Below are positions 1-9,431 of a stretch of 64,000 nt of DNA, in pieces. The position numbers were made by a program, and so were the translations under genes. The stretch comes from Frateuria_A sp051900425 (GTDB lineage Bacteria; Pseudomonadota; Gammaproteobacteria; Xanthomonadales; Rhodanobacteraceae), in assembly GCF_051900425.1 (NCBI RefSeq), contig NZ_JBHZGK010000004.1:62001-126000 (forward strand), given 5' to 3'. The notes under the pieces are model-generated. The model searched no databases. It had not been told where the DNA came from and saw only the letters and a list, made by a program, of their open reading frames with translations. The stretch's first letter is position 1. Every line of letters starts with the position of its first letter.

Positions 1-46
1 TTGATGCATTGGCGAGCCGCATCCGGGCGGCCGTGGGGCCGGGACA

Positions 47-1771
47 CTAGTTGTTCTCCACCACCATCTGGCGTTGCCGGCCGATCTCCAGGCGCGGAAC
101 GCTCGAAGCACCCAGCAGTCTCGGCACGAAATAGCTGTCCTCGTAGTATCGAATCTTGTTGCAGCGGATCGGGTGCGGCGTGCCTTCGATAAATACGATT
201 TCTTTCTTCGGATCCAGCGCCTTCAACTCCTGCGGCAGCATCAGCGCACGTTTTTCCTCCACTTCGGCCAGCGATACGCTGCTGCCCTGGCCGAGGCCGC
301 CCCTGGAACGCGTGCGCTGGCGCTTGCGCTGCGTGGTGTAGCCAAGCATCTCGCTGTACTCGTTGGCATCCCGTTGCTCGCGCGGCGTGTAGACCATCTG
401 GCAGGCCAGGTTGGTGATCATGCTGCGCGCCTTTTCCGGCCCATAAACCGCATCCAGTTGGGAGAGCGACTGGATCACGCAGAACACGCGCACGTTGTAG
501 CCGGCGAAATACGCCACACCGTCAACCATGACGTCCATCCGACCCAGGGCGGCGAACTCGTCCAGCATGAACAGGCATTGGTGCTTGAGGGATGCGTCCT
601 TGTCCGGGGTGACGCCAACGTTGAGCTTGATCGCCTGGTTGAAGAACAGGTTCAGCAACCCGGAGGCTTCGGTGAGCTTGCTGGGCGAAATGCCCACGTA
701 AATCGACTGCACCCGCCGGCGCAGGTCGGGTAACCAGAAATCGTTACCCGAGGTCGCCTTGTCCAGGATCGGGTTGGCCAGGATCAGCAGCGGGGCCTGC
801 GTGCTGGCGATCACGGAGGTAAACGTCTGCTCGGCCAGCGCGGTGATGTTGGCAAAGGCCGTGCGGGTCTGACGACTGACGTGCGGGTACTCGAGCACGG
901 ACTTCAGGTGCGCCTTGAGATCGCTACCGTCGCCCGACAGCAGGCGGTAGACCGCGCCGAGCGTGGGGTAACCGTCGTCCCTGGCAAAGCCCTTGTCCAG
1001 GCCGTCGGTCCAGCAGTCGAACAACAGGCTGGCCGTCGCCACGAAGGTCGAGCGTGCCATGTTCGCCCAAAAGGGATCCTGATTGGGCGGGTCCTTGTAC
1101 AGGCAGTCGGCGATGGCCTGCAGGTCCGATGTGCGATGAATCACGTCGGGGCGCACGTAGGCAAACGGGTTCCAGCGATGTGTGCGCAGGTCTTCCGCAA
1201 ACGGATTGAAGAGGAAGGTGGGACCCAGCTTGGAGCGCCATTTCGACGTGATGTCGAAAGCTTCCTGTTTGATGTCCAGGACGACCATCGACCCCTGGTA
1301 GCTCAGCAGATTGGGGATCACCGCGCCGACGCCTTTGCCGCTTCGCGTTGGCGCCGCCAGCAGGGCGTGGCGCGTTCCGCGGAGCCGCAGGAAACTGCGG
1401 CCGTATCTGCCCACGACGATGCCGTTCGGGTCGTCGTCGAGGAGCCCGAGCCGGGCCAGGTCACCGCGGCTGGCGAACCGGGCGTCGCCATGGGTCGACC
1501 GTGCGCGGGGTCTGAACAGGAAGTACAACAGAGCGATCCAGGCGGCCAGTGGCAGGCCGAAACCCACGCTCCCTGACAACCTGATCTGGTGCACGTAGGG
1601 TTGAACTTCCGGCCTGGCGATCGCTGCTAGATAGCGCCCATAGGTACCAGGGCCGAGTGGCGCTCGCACATGCAAGAGGGCCAACACCAGCCAGCCGGAT
1701 GCATATAGCCCGGCAAGTACTGCCGACATGAAGGCCAGGAAGGCGGCTAACGCCTTGTTGCGTGGAATCAT
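47..1771 (-). CDS. virD4: VirD4 type IV secretion coupling ATPase
   Basis: VirD4/TraG coupling proteins sit in the inner membrane, select substrates and feed them to the VirB channel. This one has 574 residues. Two membrane helices lie near residues 8-32 and 61-79, Walker A (APTRSGKG) near 141 and Walker B (MLDEF) near 402. The ATG at 1771 is chosen because GGAAGGTGAG lies just upstream and the protein then begins at the first membrane helix; the open frame further upstream only reads through the preceding gene in another frame. It is the last gene of the virB operon visible here. In the X. citri killing system virD4 lies next to virB7, so this position at the opposite end is a local rearrangement. 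The family call is secure; whether it exports effectors or DNA is not shown by the sequence. Confidence 0.95.
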   Translation of the reverse strand: MIPRNKALAAFLAFMSAVLAGLYASGWLVLALLHVRAPLGPGTYGRYLAAIARPEVQPYVHQIRLSGSVGFGLPLAAWIALLYFLFRPRARSTHGDARFASRGDLARLGLLDDDPNGIVVGRYGRSFLRLRGTRHALLAAPTRSGKGVGAVIPNLLSYQGSMVVLDIKQEAFDITSKWRSKLGPTFLFNPFAEDLRTHRWNPFAYVRPDVIHRTSDLQAIADCLYKDPPNQDPFWANMARSTFVATASLLFDCWTDGLDKGFARDDGYPTLGAVYRLLSGDGSDLKAHLKSVLEYPHVSRQTRTAFANITALAEQTFTSVIASTQAPLLILANPILDKATSGNDFWLPDLRRRVQSIYVGISPSKLTEASGLLNLFFNQAIKLNVGVTPDKDASLKHQCLFMLDEFAALGRMDVMVDGVAYFAGYNVRVFCVIQSLSQLDAVYGPEKARSMITNLACQMVYTPREQRDANEYSEMLGYTTQRKRQRTRSRGGLGQGSSVSLAEVEEKRALMLPQELKALDPKKEIVFIEGTPHPIRCNKIRYYEDSYFVPRLLGASSVPRLEIGRQRQMVVENN

Positions 1772-1815
1772 GAGCTCACCTTCCGTGTGATGGGCCGCAC
1801 CGGTTTCGCCCGTGG

Positions 1816-2139
1816 CTAGGGCACAGCGCCCCATAAGGCGATGATCGCGTTCAGCAGCGCGGCGTTGGTTGCGGTATTCGCACCCGGGCAGGTCATCAAG
1901 TAGGTCTTGCGCAACTGGGATGTAGCTGCTGCGTCGAAGGAGGGATCGAATACGACAAGGCTGAAGAAGTAGGTGGTTGCGGGCACACAGCCAGGGCCGC
2001 CACTCGCCCCCGCACCGGAGATGCCGGCCATGCAGGTGTAGACAGTGCAGGGATCGACGCTCTGGGCGTGGGCTGGCGTCATGTTCAGGCTGACGGCCGC
2101 GCCAAGCGCAAGGAGGGCAGGACGAATGGGTAGTTTCAA
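1816..2139 (-). CDS. TrbM-like exported small protein
   Basis: A 107-residue secreted protein between virB6 and virD4. It has a signal peptide ending near AHAQS, then a cysteine-rich start (DPCTVYTCMAGISG) and two further cysteines (GPGC, MTCPG), which resembles the TrbM family found in conjugation operons. TrbM is a periplasmic accessory of unknown mechanism. The start is TTG at 2139: no ATG or GTG gives a proper signal peptide, and GGAAGG lies five bases upstream. It could alternatively be a small T4SS-associated disulphide protein unrelated to conjugation. The gaps to its neighbours are 44 and 58 bp, so it is probably co-transcribed. Confidence 0.7.
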   Translation of the reverse strand: MKLPIRPALLALGAAVSLNMTPAHAQSVDPCTVYTCMAGISGAGASGGPGCVPATTYFFSLVVFDPSFDAAATSQLRKTYLMTCPGANTATNAALLNAIIALWGAVP

Positions 2140-2197
2140 GGTGACCTTCCAGTAGGCACATGAAGCGGATTCCGCAAGCACGGGCACCGACGCATGA

Positions 2198-3313
2198 TCA
2201 GCCCCTCTCTCGCGGTTGCGGGCGAACCGGGATGGCCTCGCCCTGGATGCCCGGTGGCGTGGACGTGGTTCGGCCACCGGAAAAGGGGTGAGGATTGCCG
2301 TGGGGACCAGGGCCGGCTTGCTGGAAGACGGGTTGTTTCGTGTGCGCAGGCGGCTGCGCGTGCGCACCACCATACGCACCGTAGGACCCCGGTGGTTGTC
2401 CCTGCGGACCGGGGCGGCTCCCGGGATTGAATGCCGAGTAGTGCATGAAGCTTCCCACGGTGCCTTGGAAGAATGCAGCTGCCAATGGGGGCACGCTTAT
2501 GATCAGGACGGTCATAAGCAAGCCGATACCACCTTGTTGCAGTGCCTGATTGGAGAGGCCTTCCGCACCGAGGCTCGTCATCTCGTTGATCAGGTTCGCG
2601 GTCCAGAGCGCGGCGGCCACGCGCAACGTCAGCTGCAACACAAGGGAGCTGATGAAACTGAGCGCGGCCATGGAAAAGATGGTGCCGATGCCATAGAGCA
2701 GCCACTTGCGGAAAAGATCCTTGGTCTGGTCAAAGATCAGGCAAAGGATGAACAGCGGTCCCATGCCGATGAACAGGGCGATGGTGGCCTGGTAGAGCAA
2801 CAACATGGCGCCGGCTGCCATCGGTGGGCTGGCCGTGCCCAGTCCGGCGAAGAGCATGGCGTGCGCCTTGCGCTCGGCGTTCTCGACGTCGCCGGGGGCG
2901 ACTTGCACGACATCGATCGCGCCCAGCGCCAGCTGGGTCCAGGCGAGATTCTGGTCGATGGTCTGCGCCGCCGTGTCGTCGCTGCCGGTGAACAGCTGGT
3001 TGACGGCGGTACTCAGGTCGGTAGTGAACAACTGCTGCAGGTTGGAGCCAAAGACCGACATGGTGGTCGCGGCGCTGACGATGATGACGATGCGCGTCAT
3101 GCTCATGACCATTGCCATCATCGACTCATGCGTTCGCCCCGTAATCAGCCGGTAGCCCTGGATCATGATCCACAGCGTGACCATGAGCAGCGCCAGTGCG
3201 CTTGCCCAGGTCATGAACGACGCCATGAGGTCCATTCCGAACGTGTTGATCTGTTTACTCAGATAGTCGTACACCAGCCTGAAGTAAACGAAGTCGGCGA
3301 TGTTTGTTGGCAT
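2198..3313 (-). CDS. virB6: VirB6/TrbL inner-membrane channel protein
   Basis: Polytopic inner-membrane protein of 371 residues that forms part of the T4SS translocation channel. The N-terminal 25 residues are followed by several hydrophobic segments (for example around residues 35-55, 68-90, 170-195, 205-235 and 265-290), the TrbL/VirB6 pattern. The C-terminal 80 residues are unusual: a low-complexity Pro/Gly/Gln-rich tail (PGPQGQPPGSYGAYGG) ending in charged residues, expected to be cytoplasmic or periplasmic and disordered. It lies 67 bp downstream of virB5 with no terminator seen, so it belongs to the same operon. Confidence 0.9.
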   Translation of the reverse strand: MPTNIADFVYFRLVYDYLSKQINTFGMDLMASFMTWASALALLMVTLWIMIQGYRLITGRTHESMMAMVMSMTRIVIIVSAATTMSVFGSNLQQLFTTDLSTAVNQLFTGSDDTAAQTIDQNLAWTQLALGAIDVVQVAPGDVENAERKAHAMLFAGLGTASPPMAAGAMLLLYQATIALFIGMGPLFILCLIFDQTKDLFRKWLLYGIGTIFSMAALSFISSLVLQLTLRVAAALWTANLINEMTSLGAEGLSNQALQQGGIGLLMTVLIISVPPLAAAFFQGTVGSFMHYSAFNPGSRPGPQGQPPGSYGAYGGAHAQPPAHTKQPVFQQAGPGPHGNPHPFSGGRTTSTPPGIQGEAIPVRPQPRERG

Positions 3314-3380
3314 GGCGCCTGATTCCTTTCTTGCGCTAGGTGACGTCGTTCCCTAAGCCTCGGGACGTCACGCGGATGCA

Positions 3381-4178
3381 TCAGTCGACCGAGAATGCCG
3401 CTTTCAACGCAGCTGCCTGCACTACCGTACCGATCACGCTGCTTTGTCCCTTGAGCGCTGCTTTTGCCAGGATGGACTGCTGCTGGTTGAGCGCCTGGAT
3501 GACCGCTTGGTCTCCGGCAATGGCCGTCTGCCATTCCTGCATGGCATGAGCGGTGATCGCGCTGTAGGTGACGGCCTGCGTCGTAGCGCCGCTTGTCGTA
3601 CCAAGCGTTTTCACTTCGTTGGTCAGCTTGTTTAGCTTTTGCAGTGTGCTGCCGTACTGGTCGAGCTTGCCGAGCATGGCCACCGTCCGGTTGTACTCAT
3701 CAACCTGGAGCATCGTGATATTCGCGCAGATTTGCTGCTGGGCGACCGTAATTGGCATTTCGGGGCTGACTGCGGCTGCTGCGGACGTCACCAGACTGCC
3801 GATTACGGAACCGCCTGACGCACTTGGGCAATTCTGGTCGATGAGCGCGCTCGGGTCGTCAATAGGCTCAAGCTTGCTCGACGAAAGGGAAATATTGATG
3901 CCCAGACCTTTAATGCTCATGAGCAACTGCTGGTACTGCTCAACCTGCTGGTAATATTGCTCGAGTTGCTTTGCGTACTGCATTCCCTGCCTGGCGTATT
4001 GCGCGACGCTTTGCGCCAACTGCGACTTGAAACCTTCTTCGTTCGCGGCAATGGCGGTGGGATCGGTGACCAGCACCTGGGCCTTCGCCGCATCAACGGC
4101 GATGCCGAGCAAAGCCGCGATTAGCACGACCTGTCCCCAACGGCGAGGACGAGTCGGATCGAGCAACACGAGGGTCAT
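3381..4178 (-). CDS. virB5: VirB5-type minor pilus subunit
   Basis: A 265-residue exported protein in the VirB5 position between virB4 and virB6. A basic N-terminus and hydrophobic stretch end at a plausible signal-peptidase site (DAAKAQ). The mature region is Gln-rich and helical: about residues 50-90 hold a coiled coil rich in Q and Y, as in VirB5/TraC minor pilins that cap the pilus and contact the recipient. Cysteines flank the central Ser/Ala-rich part (QNCPS, QQICAN). Sequence within this family is poorly conserved, so the call leans on gene order, length and export signal. It lies 27 bp downstream of virB4. Confidence 0.8.
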   Translation of the reverse strand: MTLVLLDPTRPRRWGQVVLIAALLGIAVDAAKAQVLVTDPTAIAANEEGFKSQLAQSVAQYARQGMQYAKQLEQYYQQVEQYQQLLMSIKGLGINISLSSSKLEPIDDPSALIDQNCPSASGGSVIGSLVTSAAAAVSPEMPITVAQQQICANITMLQVDEYNRTVAMLGKLDQYGSTLQKLNKLTNEVKTLGTTSGATTQAVTYSAITAHAMQEWQTAIAGDQAVIQALNQQQSILAKAALKGQSSVIGTVVQAAALKAAFSVD

Positions 4179-4205
4179 ACGCTTCCTCCGGCGAGAGACG
4201 TTGTA

Positions 4206-6686
4206 TTAGCCTGCAGTCGCGCGAGCCGCGCGGGTAGCGGGCCGCGCACTGGAGCGGGCCTTCCCGCTGCCCTTGCGGGCTGCATAGAACAGATCGAGCC
4301 ATTGTTCGGGGCGCAAGGCGTCCACGGGCATGCCTTCGACAGCGGCGCACTCGCGGAGGACGCGGTGCATGATTTCGATGTTGTCGGTCGATGCGGAGAT
4401 CACCGCCAGGGCGTCGTCCATACCGCGCAGGTTGAGTTGGCATACGGCGCTGGCGTGGACTTGCTTGATCAGGAAGCAGCGCGAACGCTCGTCCAGGCTG
4501 ACGACGACCTGGTACTCGGCGTCGGTCAGCTTGAGGCCGTTGATGTAGTCCTCGCGGCTCGCATTGGGATTGGGCAATAGGATCATCGTGGCCGTCTGTT
4601 CCACAAGCGCGGAGGCAATGTCGCTGGCCAGCGCGTCTTCGGGGCTTTGCGTCGCGAAGATGCCCAGTCCGTTCTGCTTGCGGATGGTCTTCTGCTTGTT
4701 CTTGGCGAATTCCTTCAATCCACCCTTGCCGTCCAGAATCTTCCAGAACTCGTCCATCACATAGATCAGCGGCCGGCCGTCGATCAACGCTTCGAGGCGG
4801 TGTAACAGGTAGTTGACCACCGGCACGCGCACTTCCGGGTTGTCGATGATTTCGGTGTAGTCGAAACCGATGATGCCGGCCTTCTCCAGATCGATCGTGT
4901 CAACCGGGTTGTCGAAAACCCAACCCAGCGAGTTGCCGGTCGTCCATTTGCGCATGCGGATGAAGAGCCCCTCGTCGCCGAGGTTGGGCAGGCTCTTCTG
5001 GAAGTTGGTCATGTTGCGCAGGCGCATCGGCGTGTCGAGCATGTTCTCGACGGCGCGGAAGATGTCTTCCTCCTCGCGCGAGCTGTAAGCGCTCTTGCCC
5101 GCCAGCACCTTGATCAGATCGGCCAGAAACTGGACGTTGGCCTCGGTACGCTCGCAATGGAAAGGGTTGAAGCCGGTGGGTTGGCCGTTCTCCAGGGAAA
5201 GGTAGTTGCCGCCGCAGGCGCGCACGAAGATCTCGGCGCCACGATCCTTGTCGAAGAAGAATATGGTTGGGCTGGGCTGGAATTTCTGGACCTGGCTCAG
5301 CAGGAAGTTGATCAGCGCTGTCTTGCCCGTGCCGGATTTGCCTATCACCATCGTGTTGGCGATGGCCTTCTCGCCCAGCGAGTTCTCGGTCGGGTGGGTC
5401 GCGTGGAAGTTGAAATAGTAGGGCTGCCCGTTGGTGCTCTGCAGGGTCGTCACGCAGTCGCCCCAGGGGTTGTTCTCCCGCTTGCCCATGGCGAAGTTGT
5501 GCAGCGGGCTCAGGCCCAGGAAATTGAGTGAGCTCACGTTGGCCAGGCGGGTCCGATACTTCCAGTTGCCGGGAAGCTGCGCATAGAAGGCGGCAGTGAC
5601 GGCGAGATCCTCTTTGACCGAGACGAAGCCGGCGTTGGAAAGCTCCGCGCGGGTAGTGGCGATCTGCTGCGACAGCGCCTCCTGGCTCGGCGCATAGATG
5701 GCGATGGTGAAGTGGTATTCGCCCAGCACGAAGTTGCCGGACGCCAGCTGGTCCATTGCCACATCCAGTTCGGCGATCTGGCTGAACGCCTTGTCGCCGG
5801 AGGACACCATCATTCCTTTGGTGCGGTCTAGCGCCTTGAGGGCATCCTGTCGCCCCATCGGACTGAAGGAGTGCGTTATCACGTACTCGAATCCGAGGTA
5901 CTTCAGCCCATTGAGGATCCCGGGAAAGGTGCCGTCGGTGTATTCCTTGATGTTCAGGATGGCGCCGAAGTGGTTGGTTCCCTGCGGCGTGGTGATCACG
6001 AAGTCGCCGGTTTTGCCGGAGAAACGCTGTTTGCTGACCGGCAGGTAGTTGTAGACCGGTGCGGGAAGCACGGGCACGGGTTCGTCCAGGCGGTTGAGCA
6101 GGTAGCCGTAGAACTCCAGCGCTTCAGAAAACACCACGCCGTTGGCCGCTTCGTACATGCCCAGACGATCGGGGGCGTAGTCCTTCAGTACGGCTTCGAC
6201 GTTACCTGCGAGTTCCAGAATGGTGCCGACGGCTTGCTGCTGCTCGGCCTCCAGGCGAGTCACGTCGCTCAATTTTTCGGCGAGCTTCTTTCCGCTGACG
6301 AGGGGTCGGTAAAGCATGGTGAGGTAAAGCTCGTTCTGCATCAGCTTCTGGCTCGACAAGGCATCGTGATACGCGTCGGAGAGGGCCTGGTTGAACGACT
6401 GTGCAAAGCGGGCGCGGTCCGTAATGCGCCGCCGGCGGCGCACGTCGTGTACCCAGAAGGCGACGTTGACGAAATCGGGCGCGCGCAAGGTCTGCAGCAT
6501 GCGGTTGAAGGTGGCGTGGCGATGCTCCAGGTCCCACTCTTCGCGCCCCACGAACGGCAGGCCCCCCAGGCGCCAGACCATCAGGAAGTCGCCTCCGGTG
6601 GTTTTCAGCACCGTGGGCGAGACGTGGGTGGACAGCGGTACGAGTTCGCTGATGGGAGTATCGGGAATGAAGGTGGGCTTGGACAT
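4206..6686 (-). CDS. virB4: VirB4 ATPase
   Basis: Large T4SS ATPase (826 residues) that powers pilus biogenesis and substrate transfer from the inner-membrane complex. The N-terminal half is the CagE/TrbE/VirB family domain. The C-terminal half is a RecA-like motor with Walker A GKSGTGKT near residue 450 and Walker B YVMDEFWK near 643. The last 25 residues are Ala/Arg/Lys-rich. The ATG at 6686 lies 45 bp after virB3. Length and motifs fit full-length VirB4, with no frameshift. Confidence 0.95.
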   Translation of the reverse strand: MSKPTFIPDTPISELVPLSTHVSPTVLKTTGGDFLMVWRLGGLPFVGREEWDLEHRHATFNRMLQTLRAPDFVNVAFWVHDVRRRRRITDRARFAQSFNQALSDAYHDALSSQKLMQNELYLTMLYRPLVSGKKLAEKLSDVTRLEAEQQQAVGTILELAGNVEAVLKDYAPDRLGMYEAANGVVFSEALEFYGYLLNRLDEPVPVLPAPVYNYLPVSKQRFSGKTGDFVITTPQGTNHFGAILNIKEYTDGTFPGILNGLKYLGFEYVITHSFSPMGRQDALKALDRTKGMMVSSGDKAFSQIAELDVAMDQLASGNFVLGEYHFTIAIYAPSQEALSQQIATTRAELSNAGFVSVKEDLAVTAAFYAQLPGNWKYRTRLANVSSLNFLGLSPLHNFAMGKRENNPWGDCVTTLQSTNGQPYYFNFHATHPTENSLGEKAIANTMVIGKSGTGKTALINFLLSQVQKFQPSPTIFFFDKDRGAEIFVRACGGNYLSLENGQPTGFNPFHCERTEANVQFLADLIKVLAGKSAYSSREEEDIFRAVENMLDTPMRLRNMTNFQKSLPNLGDEGLFIRMRKWTTGNSLGWVFDNPVDTIDLEKAGIIGFDYTEIIDNPEVRVPVVNYLLHRLEALIDGRPLIYVMDEFWKILDGKGGLKEFAKNKQKTIRKQNGLGIFATQSPEDALASDIASALVEQTATMILLPNPNASREDYINGLKLTDAEYQVVVSLDERSRCFLIKQVHASAVCQLNLRGMDDALAVISASTDNIEIMHRVLRECAAVEGMPVDALRPEQWLDLFYAARKGSGKARSSARPATRAARATAG

Positions 6687-6731
6687 GCACGGGTTCCGTT
6701 CCCCTGGCGCGTGGCCAGGGCGGCTGTGGGC

Positions 6732-7040
6732 TTATGAGCTGGCCTTCGACTGGCCGCGGTGGGTGTTGGGCGTGAAAACCCACATGCCGTCGTTCTCCCG
6801 AAGGTTCCTGACCCTTGTTCGGAACTGCAGGCGAAGTCCGAGCAGTCGAAAGATCATTTCATCGCGCCTGGCCATCTGGCGCATCACGAAAATCATTGGG
6901 GGGATCAGCAACAGGAAGAACAGGTTGAAATACATGGCCAGCAACATGCATCCGCCCGCGCCCATGAAGAACGGCACGTAGGGCACGCCCATGAACATGG
7001 GCGGGCGGGTGCAGCCGCGGAACAATGCGTCCTTATGCAT
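6732..7040 (-). CDS. virB3: VirB3 inner-membrane protein
   Basis: Small membrane protein (102 residues) that works with VirB4 and VirB6 in the inner-membrane complex. It starts MHKDALFRGCTRPPMFMGVP, matching the VirB3 opening (short basic stretch, 'GxTRPPMxxGVP'), followed by two adjacent hydrophobic segments around residues 20-50. The ATG at 7040 overlaps the end of virB2 by 8 bp, which favours it over the longer open frame. Confidence 0.92.
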   Translation of the reverse strand: MHKDALFRGCTRPPMFMGVPYVPFFMGAGGCMLLAMYFNLFFLLLIPPMIFVMRQMARRDEMIFRLLGLRLQFRTRVRNLRENDGMWVFTPNTHRGQSKASS

Positions 7041-7440
7041 AGAAGTTGAGCGCGTGGCTGACCAGGCTGGCAGTGCAGGCAGTGGCGCCCGACGCGCTCG
7101 TGCTTCCAGCCAGGAACATCTTCGCAATCTGGCCTGCCGCGCCGATCAGGACGGCACCGATCAGCACCGGGGAGATGTCGGAAATGCGTTTGTGGGCGAA
7201 TGCAATCTGATAGCCGGAGAACACGATGGCGATCGTCACCACGATGATCGAGATCGCATTGAGGATCTTGTTGACACTGCTGGCGAAGCCGCAGGTCGTC
7301 GCGATGGTATCGGTCACGTCCTGGCCCAGAGCGATACCCGGCAGTGCGAGTGCCAGGCACATCGCCATGGCCATGAGAAGGGCAGTACCGCTGCGGATCG
7401 GGTGACGGGCATTGGGGTTTGCGGGCAGGTTCTTGGCCAT
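7033..7440 (-). CDS. virB2: VirB2 pilin
   Basis: Major pilin subunit of the T4SS (135-residue precursor). A long hydrophobic signal region ends near ALGQD. Two hydrophobic helices follow (INAISIIVVTIAIVFSGY region and the PVLIGAVLIGAAGQIAKMFL region), separated by a short basic loop (AHKRIS), the classical VirB2/TraA architecture. One cysteine lies before the first helix and one near the C-terminus. The ATG at 7440 is chosen over an upstream one because GAGG lies about ten bases before it. A short hairpin, CCGCCC-agt-GGGCGG, lies in the 116-bp gap to virB1 (7509-7523) and might protect the pilin mRNA 5' end. Confidence 0.9.
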   Translation of the reverse strand: MAKNLPANPNARHPIRSGTALLMAMAMCLALALPGIALGQDVTDTIATTCGFASSVNKILNAISIIVVTIAIVFSGYQIAFAHKRISDISPVLIGAVLIGAAGQIAKMFLAGSTSASGATACTASLVSHALNFYA

Positions 7441-7556
7441 CTTCGGTTTTCCTCGCGGAGGGGGGGTGGACAGCAACGACCATTGCAATGGGCGTTTGAC
7501 GGATGACCGCCCAGTGGGCGGACGGATTCGGGACGGGCTCCTGGCGCGATGGGCGG

Positions 7557-8357
7557 TCAGAAGACGAACGCAGCATCGGCCTCCCCTTGCTTGGAGGCGA
7601 CAGGACCGCGTGTGGGGGAGACGGGTGGTCGGGGTTCAGTGCCAGGCGATCCGCCCGGGCCATGAACGCGCGGCACGAAAGCGCGCTGGGCCGTGCCAGC
7701 TGGCTCGACCGGCGCCGGGGCCGCCGTTCGGGCGGCTGGCTGACCTTCGGCGTTGCCCCCCGCTACGGCGGAGACCAGCGCGTCGGCCGTTGTGTCAATG
7801 GCAACCGACCTGATCGACACCCGATCCGTCGGGCTGCGGTATTTCGCGGGGCGTGTCGTTGACGTCCCGCCGGGGTGCTCGGTAGCCTGCGAATGAACGG
7901 CTATCGCCTCGGCGTCAAGCGCGTCGGCCCCGAACGAGGCGACCATCCGCTGCACGTAGCCGTCCCGGTAGCCCGTGACAAAATTGCCTGAGTAGTAGCA
8001 ACTGAAGGCCTTTCCCCAATCAGCACCCGAACGGCTGTAGCACTGGGCCAGGATGCGAGCGCCCGCCGTGACGTTGGCGCAACCGTCGAAGGCCTTTTCA
8101 AACGTATCCAGCCCATAACGCACTAGGTTGCTGCGGTTGATCTGGGCGATCCCGAGTGAATAGTCGTATCCCTTCGACTCGAGCATGCGCGCGGTCGCGA
8201 CGGCCTCGCCCAGGTTGCGTGGCTGGCGTTCGAGCCGACCGCCGACAACGCCGATGGCGAATCGGTTTCCGCTGGACTCCACCTGGGCGACATGCTGCAT
8301 GACCTCCAGTGGAACGGCCAGCTGAGGGCAGGATGATGGGGTGAATGCCGGGACCAT
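7557..8357 (-). CDS. virB1: VirB1 lytic transglycosylase
   Basis: Periplasmic peptidoglycan-cutting enzyme (266 residues) that opens the cell wall for the secretion channel. The N-terminal 150 residues are an SLT/lysozyme-like fold: the catalytic Glu lies in VAQVESSGN, followed by SLGIAQIN and a C-terminal Tyr-rich part (SCYYSGNF). The remaining about 110 residues are a Pro/Ala/Thr-rich tail ending in FVF. No clear cleavable signal is visible from ATG 8357, so export may use an atypical signal or a start I cannot identify. It lies 16 bp downstream of virB11. Confidence 0.9.
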   Translation of the reverse strand: MVPAFTPSSCPQLAVPLEVMQHVAQVESSGNRFAIGVVGGRLERQPRNLGEAVATARMLESKGYDYSLGIAQINRSNLVRYGLDTFEKAFDGCANVTAGARILAQCYSRSGADWGKAFSCYYSGNFVTGYRDGYVQRMVASFGADALDAEAIAVHSQATEHPGGTSTTRPAKYRSPTDRVSIRSVAIDTTADALVSAVAGGNAEGQPAARTAAPAPVEPAGTAQRAFVPRVHGPGGSPGTEPRPPVSPTRGPVASKQGEADAAFVF

Positions 8358-8373
8358 TCCTTGTCCTTGTCGG

Positions 8374-9423
8374 TCAGCGCGCTTGCGCTGGCAGCTCTTG
8401 CAGGAAGCTGCGTTGCGGGTCGAAGTCGATCCCGGTGATGTGCCGTTGCCCGGCATGCGCCTTGATATGCACCACGATGTCGATGGTCAGCCGGAGCAGC
8501 CGTTTAATGGTCGCGAACTCGAGGCCGGCGCCTTCGGTGGAGGCCTTGACCATGAGTGCCAGCTGGTCCCAGGTCTGTTCGGTGCTGCCTGCATGGCAGC
8601 TGGTGATCGAGCCTGGATGGCCGGAAGCGCAATTCCGGATGAAGTAGAAGGCTTCGTCTCCGCGCAATTCGGCCAGGATGATGCGATCAGGCTTCATGCG
8701 CAGACAGGTTTCCATGCAGCTCTTCGCCGTTACGTTGCTGGCGCTCTGGCCACCCTTGGAATAGAGCAGATGCACCACGTTGGGCTGGCTGATGAAGAGC
8801 TCCCGGGCATCCTCGATGGTGACCAGGCGCTCTTCGGCGGGGATGTGATGGACCAGGGACTTCATGAACGTGGTCTTGCCGCTGCCGGTCGCACCTGACA
8901 CCACGATGTTCTTCTTGCCGCGCACGGCTGCCTTGAAGAACTCGGCATAGCGACGTTCGGCGCGCAGAGCCTGCAACTCGCGATCATGTTCAGTGAGTTC
9001 GCTTGCATCCTCCCATACCCGGTCGAAGAAGCCCTCCGCCTGGTACTGGTCCAGTGTCCTCGCCTGTTTCGACGGCAGGCGGATGGTGATCGATACGTTG
9101 CCCGCCTCGCAGGCAGGCGGAATGACGAACTGCGCGCGCTGGCCGGTAGGGAAGGTGAGCGAGACCACCGGATCGATGTCGGTAATGCGCTGGCCGGTAT
9201 TGCTTTCGTTGACCACTGCGGTGCAGAACTGGCGTGCCCGTTCGTAGGTCAGTGATGGCACTTCCATCCGTTGCCAGCCACCGCGGTGTTCTAGGTAAAG
9301 CTCGCCCGGGCGATTGATGCAGATTTCGGTAACGTCGGGCGCGGCCATGAACTCGCGCACGCCCAGCACCTCGTACTGGTAGTCGAGGAACTCATTCGAG
9401 ACGAGGGCGAGGGTGTCTTCCAT
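8374..9423 (-). CDS. virB11: VirB11 secretion ATPase
   Basis: Hexameric cytoplasmic traffic ATPase of the T4SS (349 residues). The N-terminal domain is followed by a RecA-like domain with Walker A GATGSGKTTF near residue 178, the Asp box (TIEDARELF), Walker B-like ILAELRGDEAF and the His box (HPGSITSCHAGS). ATG 9423 lies 8 bp after the stop of virB10 and gives the normal family length; the longer open frame is an out-of-context extension. Confidence 0.95.
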   Translation of the reverse strand: MEDTLALVSNEFLDYQYEVLGVREFMAAPDVTEICINRPGELYLEHRGGWQRMEVPSLTYERARQFCTAVVNESNTGQRITDIDPVVSLTFPTGQRAQFVIPPACEAGNVSITIRLPSKQARTLDQYQAEGFFDRVWEDASELTEHDRELQALRAERRYAEFFKAAVRGKKNIVVSGATGSGKTTFMKSLVHHIPAEERLVTIEDARELFISQPNVVHLLYSKGGQSASNVTAKSCMETCLRMKPDRIILAELRGDEAFYFIRNCASGHPGSITSCHAGSTEQTWDQLALMVKASTEGAGLEFATIKRLLRLTIDIVVHIKAHAGQRHITGIDFDPQRSFLQELPAQAR

Positions 9424-9431
9424 GCCTTTTT

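Noticed and set aside
1..192. Small plus-strand gene at the left edge
   Set aside because: Opposite the end of virD4, with no ribosome site or domain; a shadow frame. A possible minus-strand start near 22 is too short to judge.
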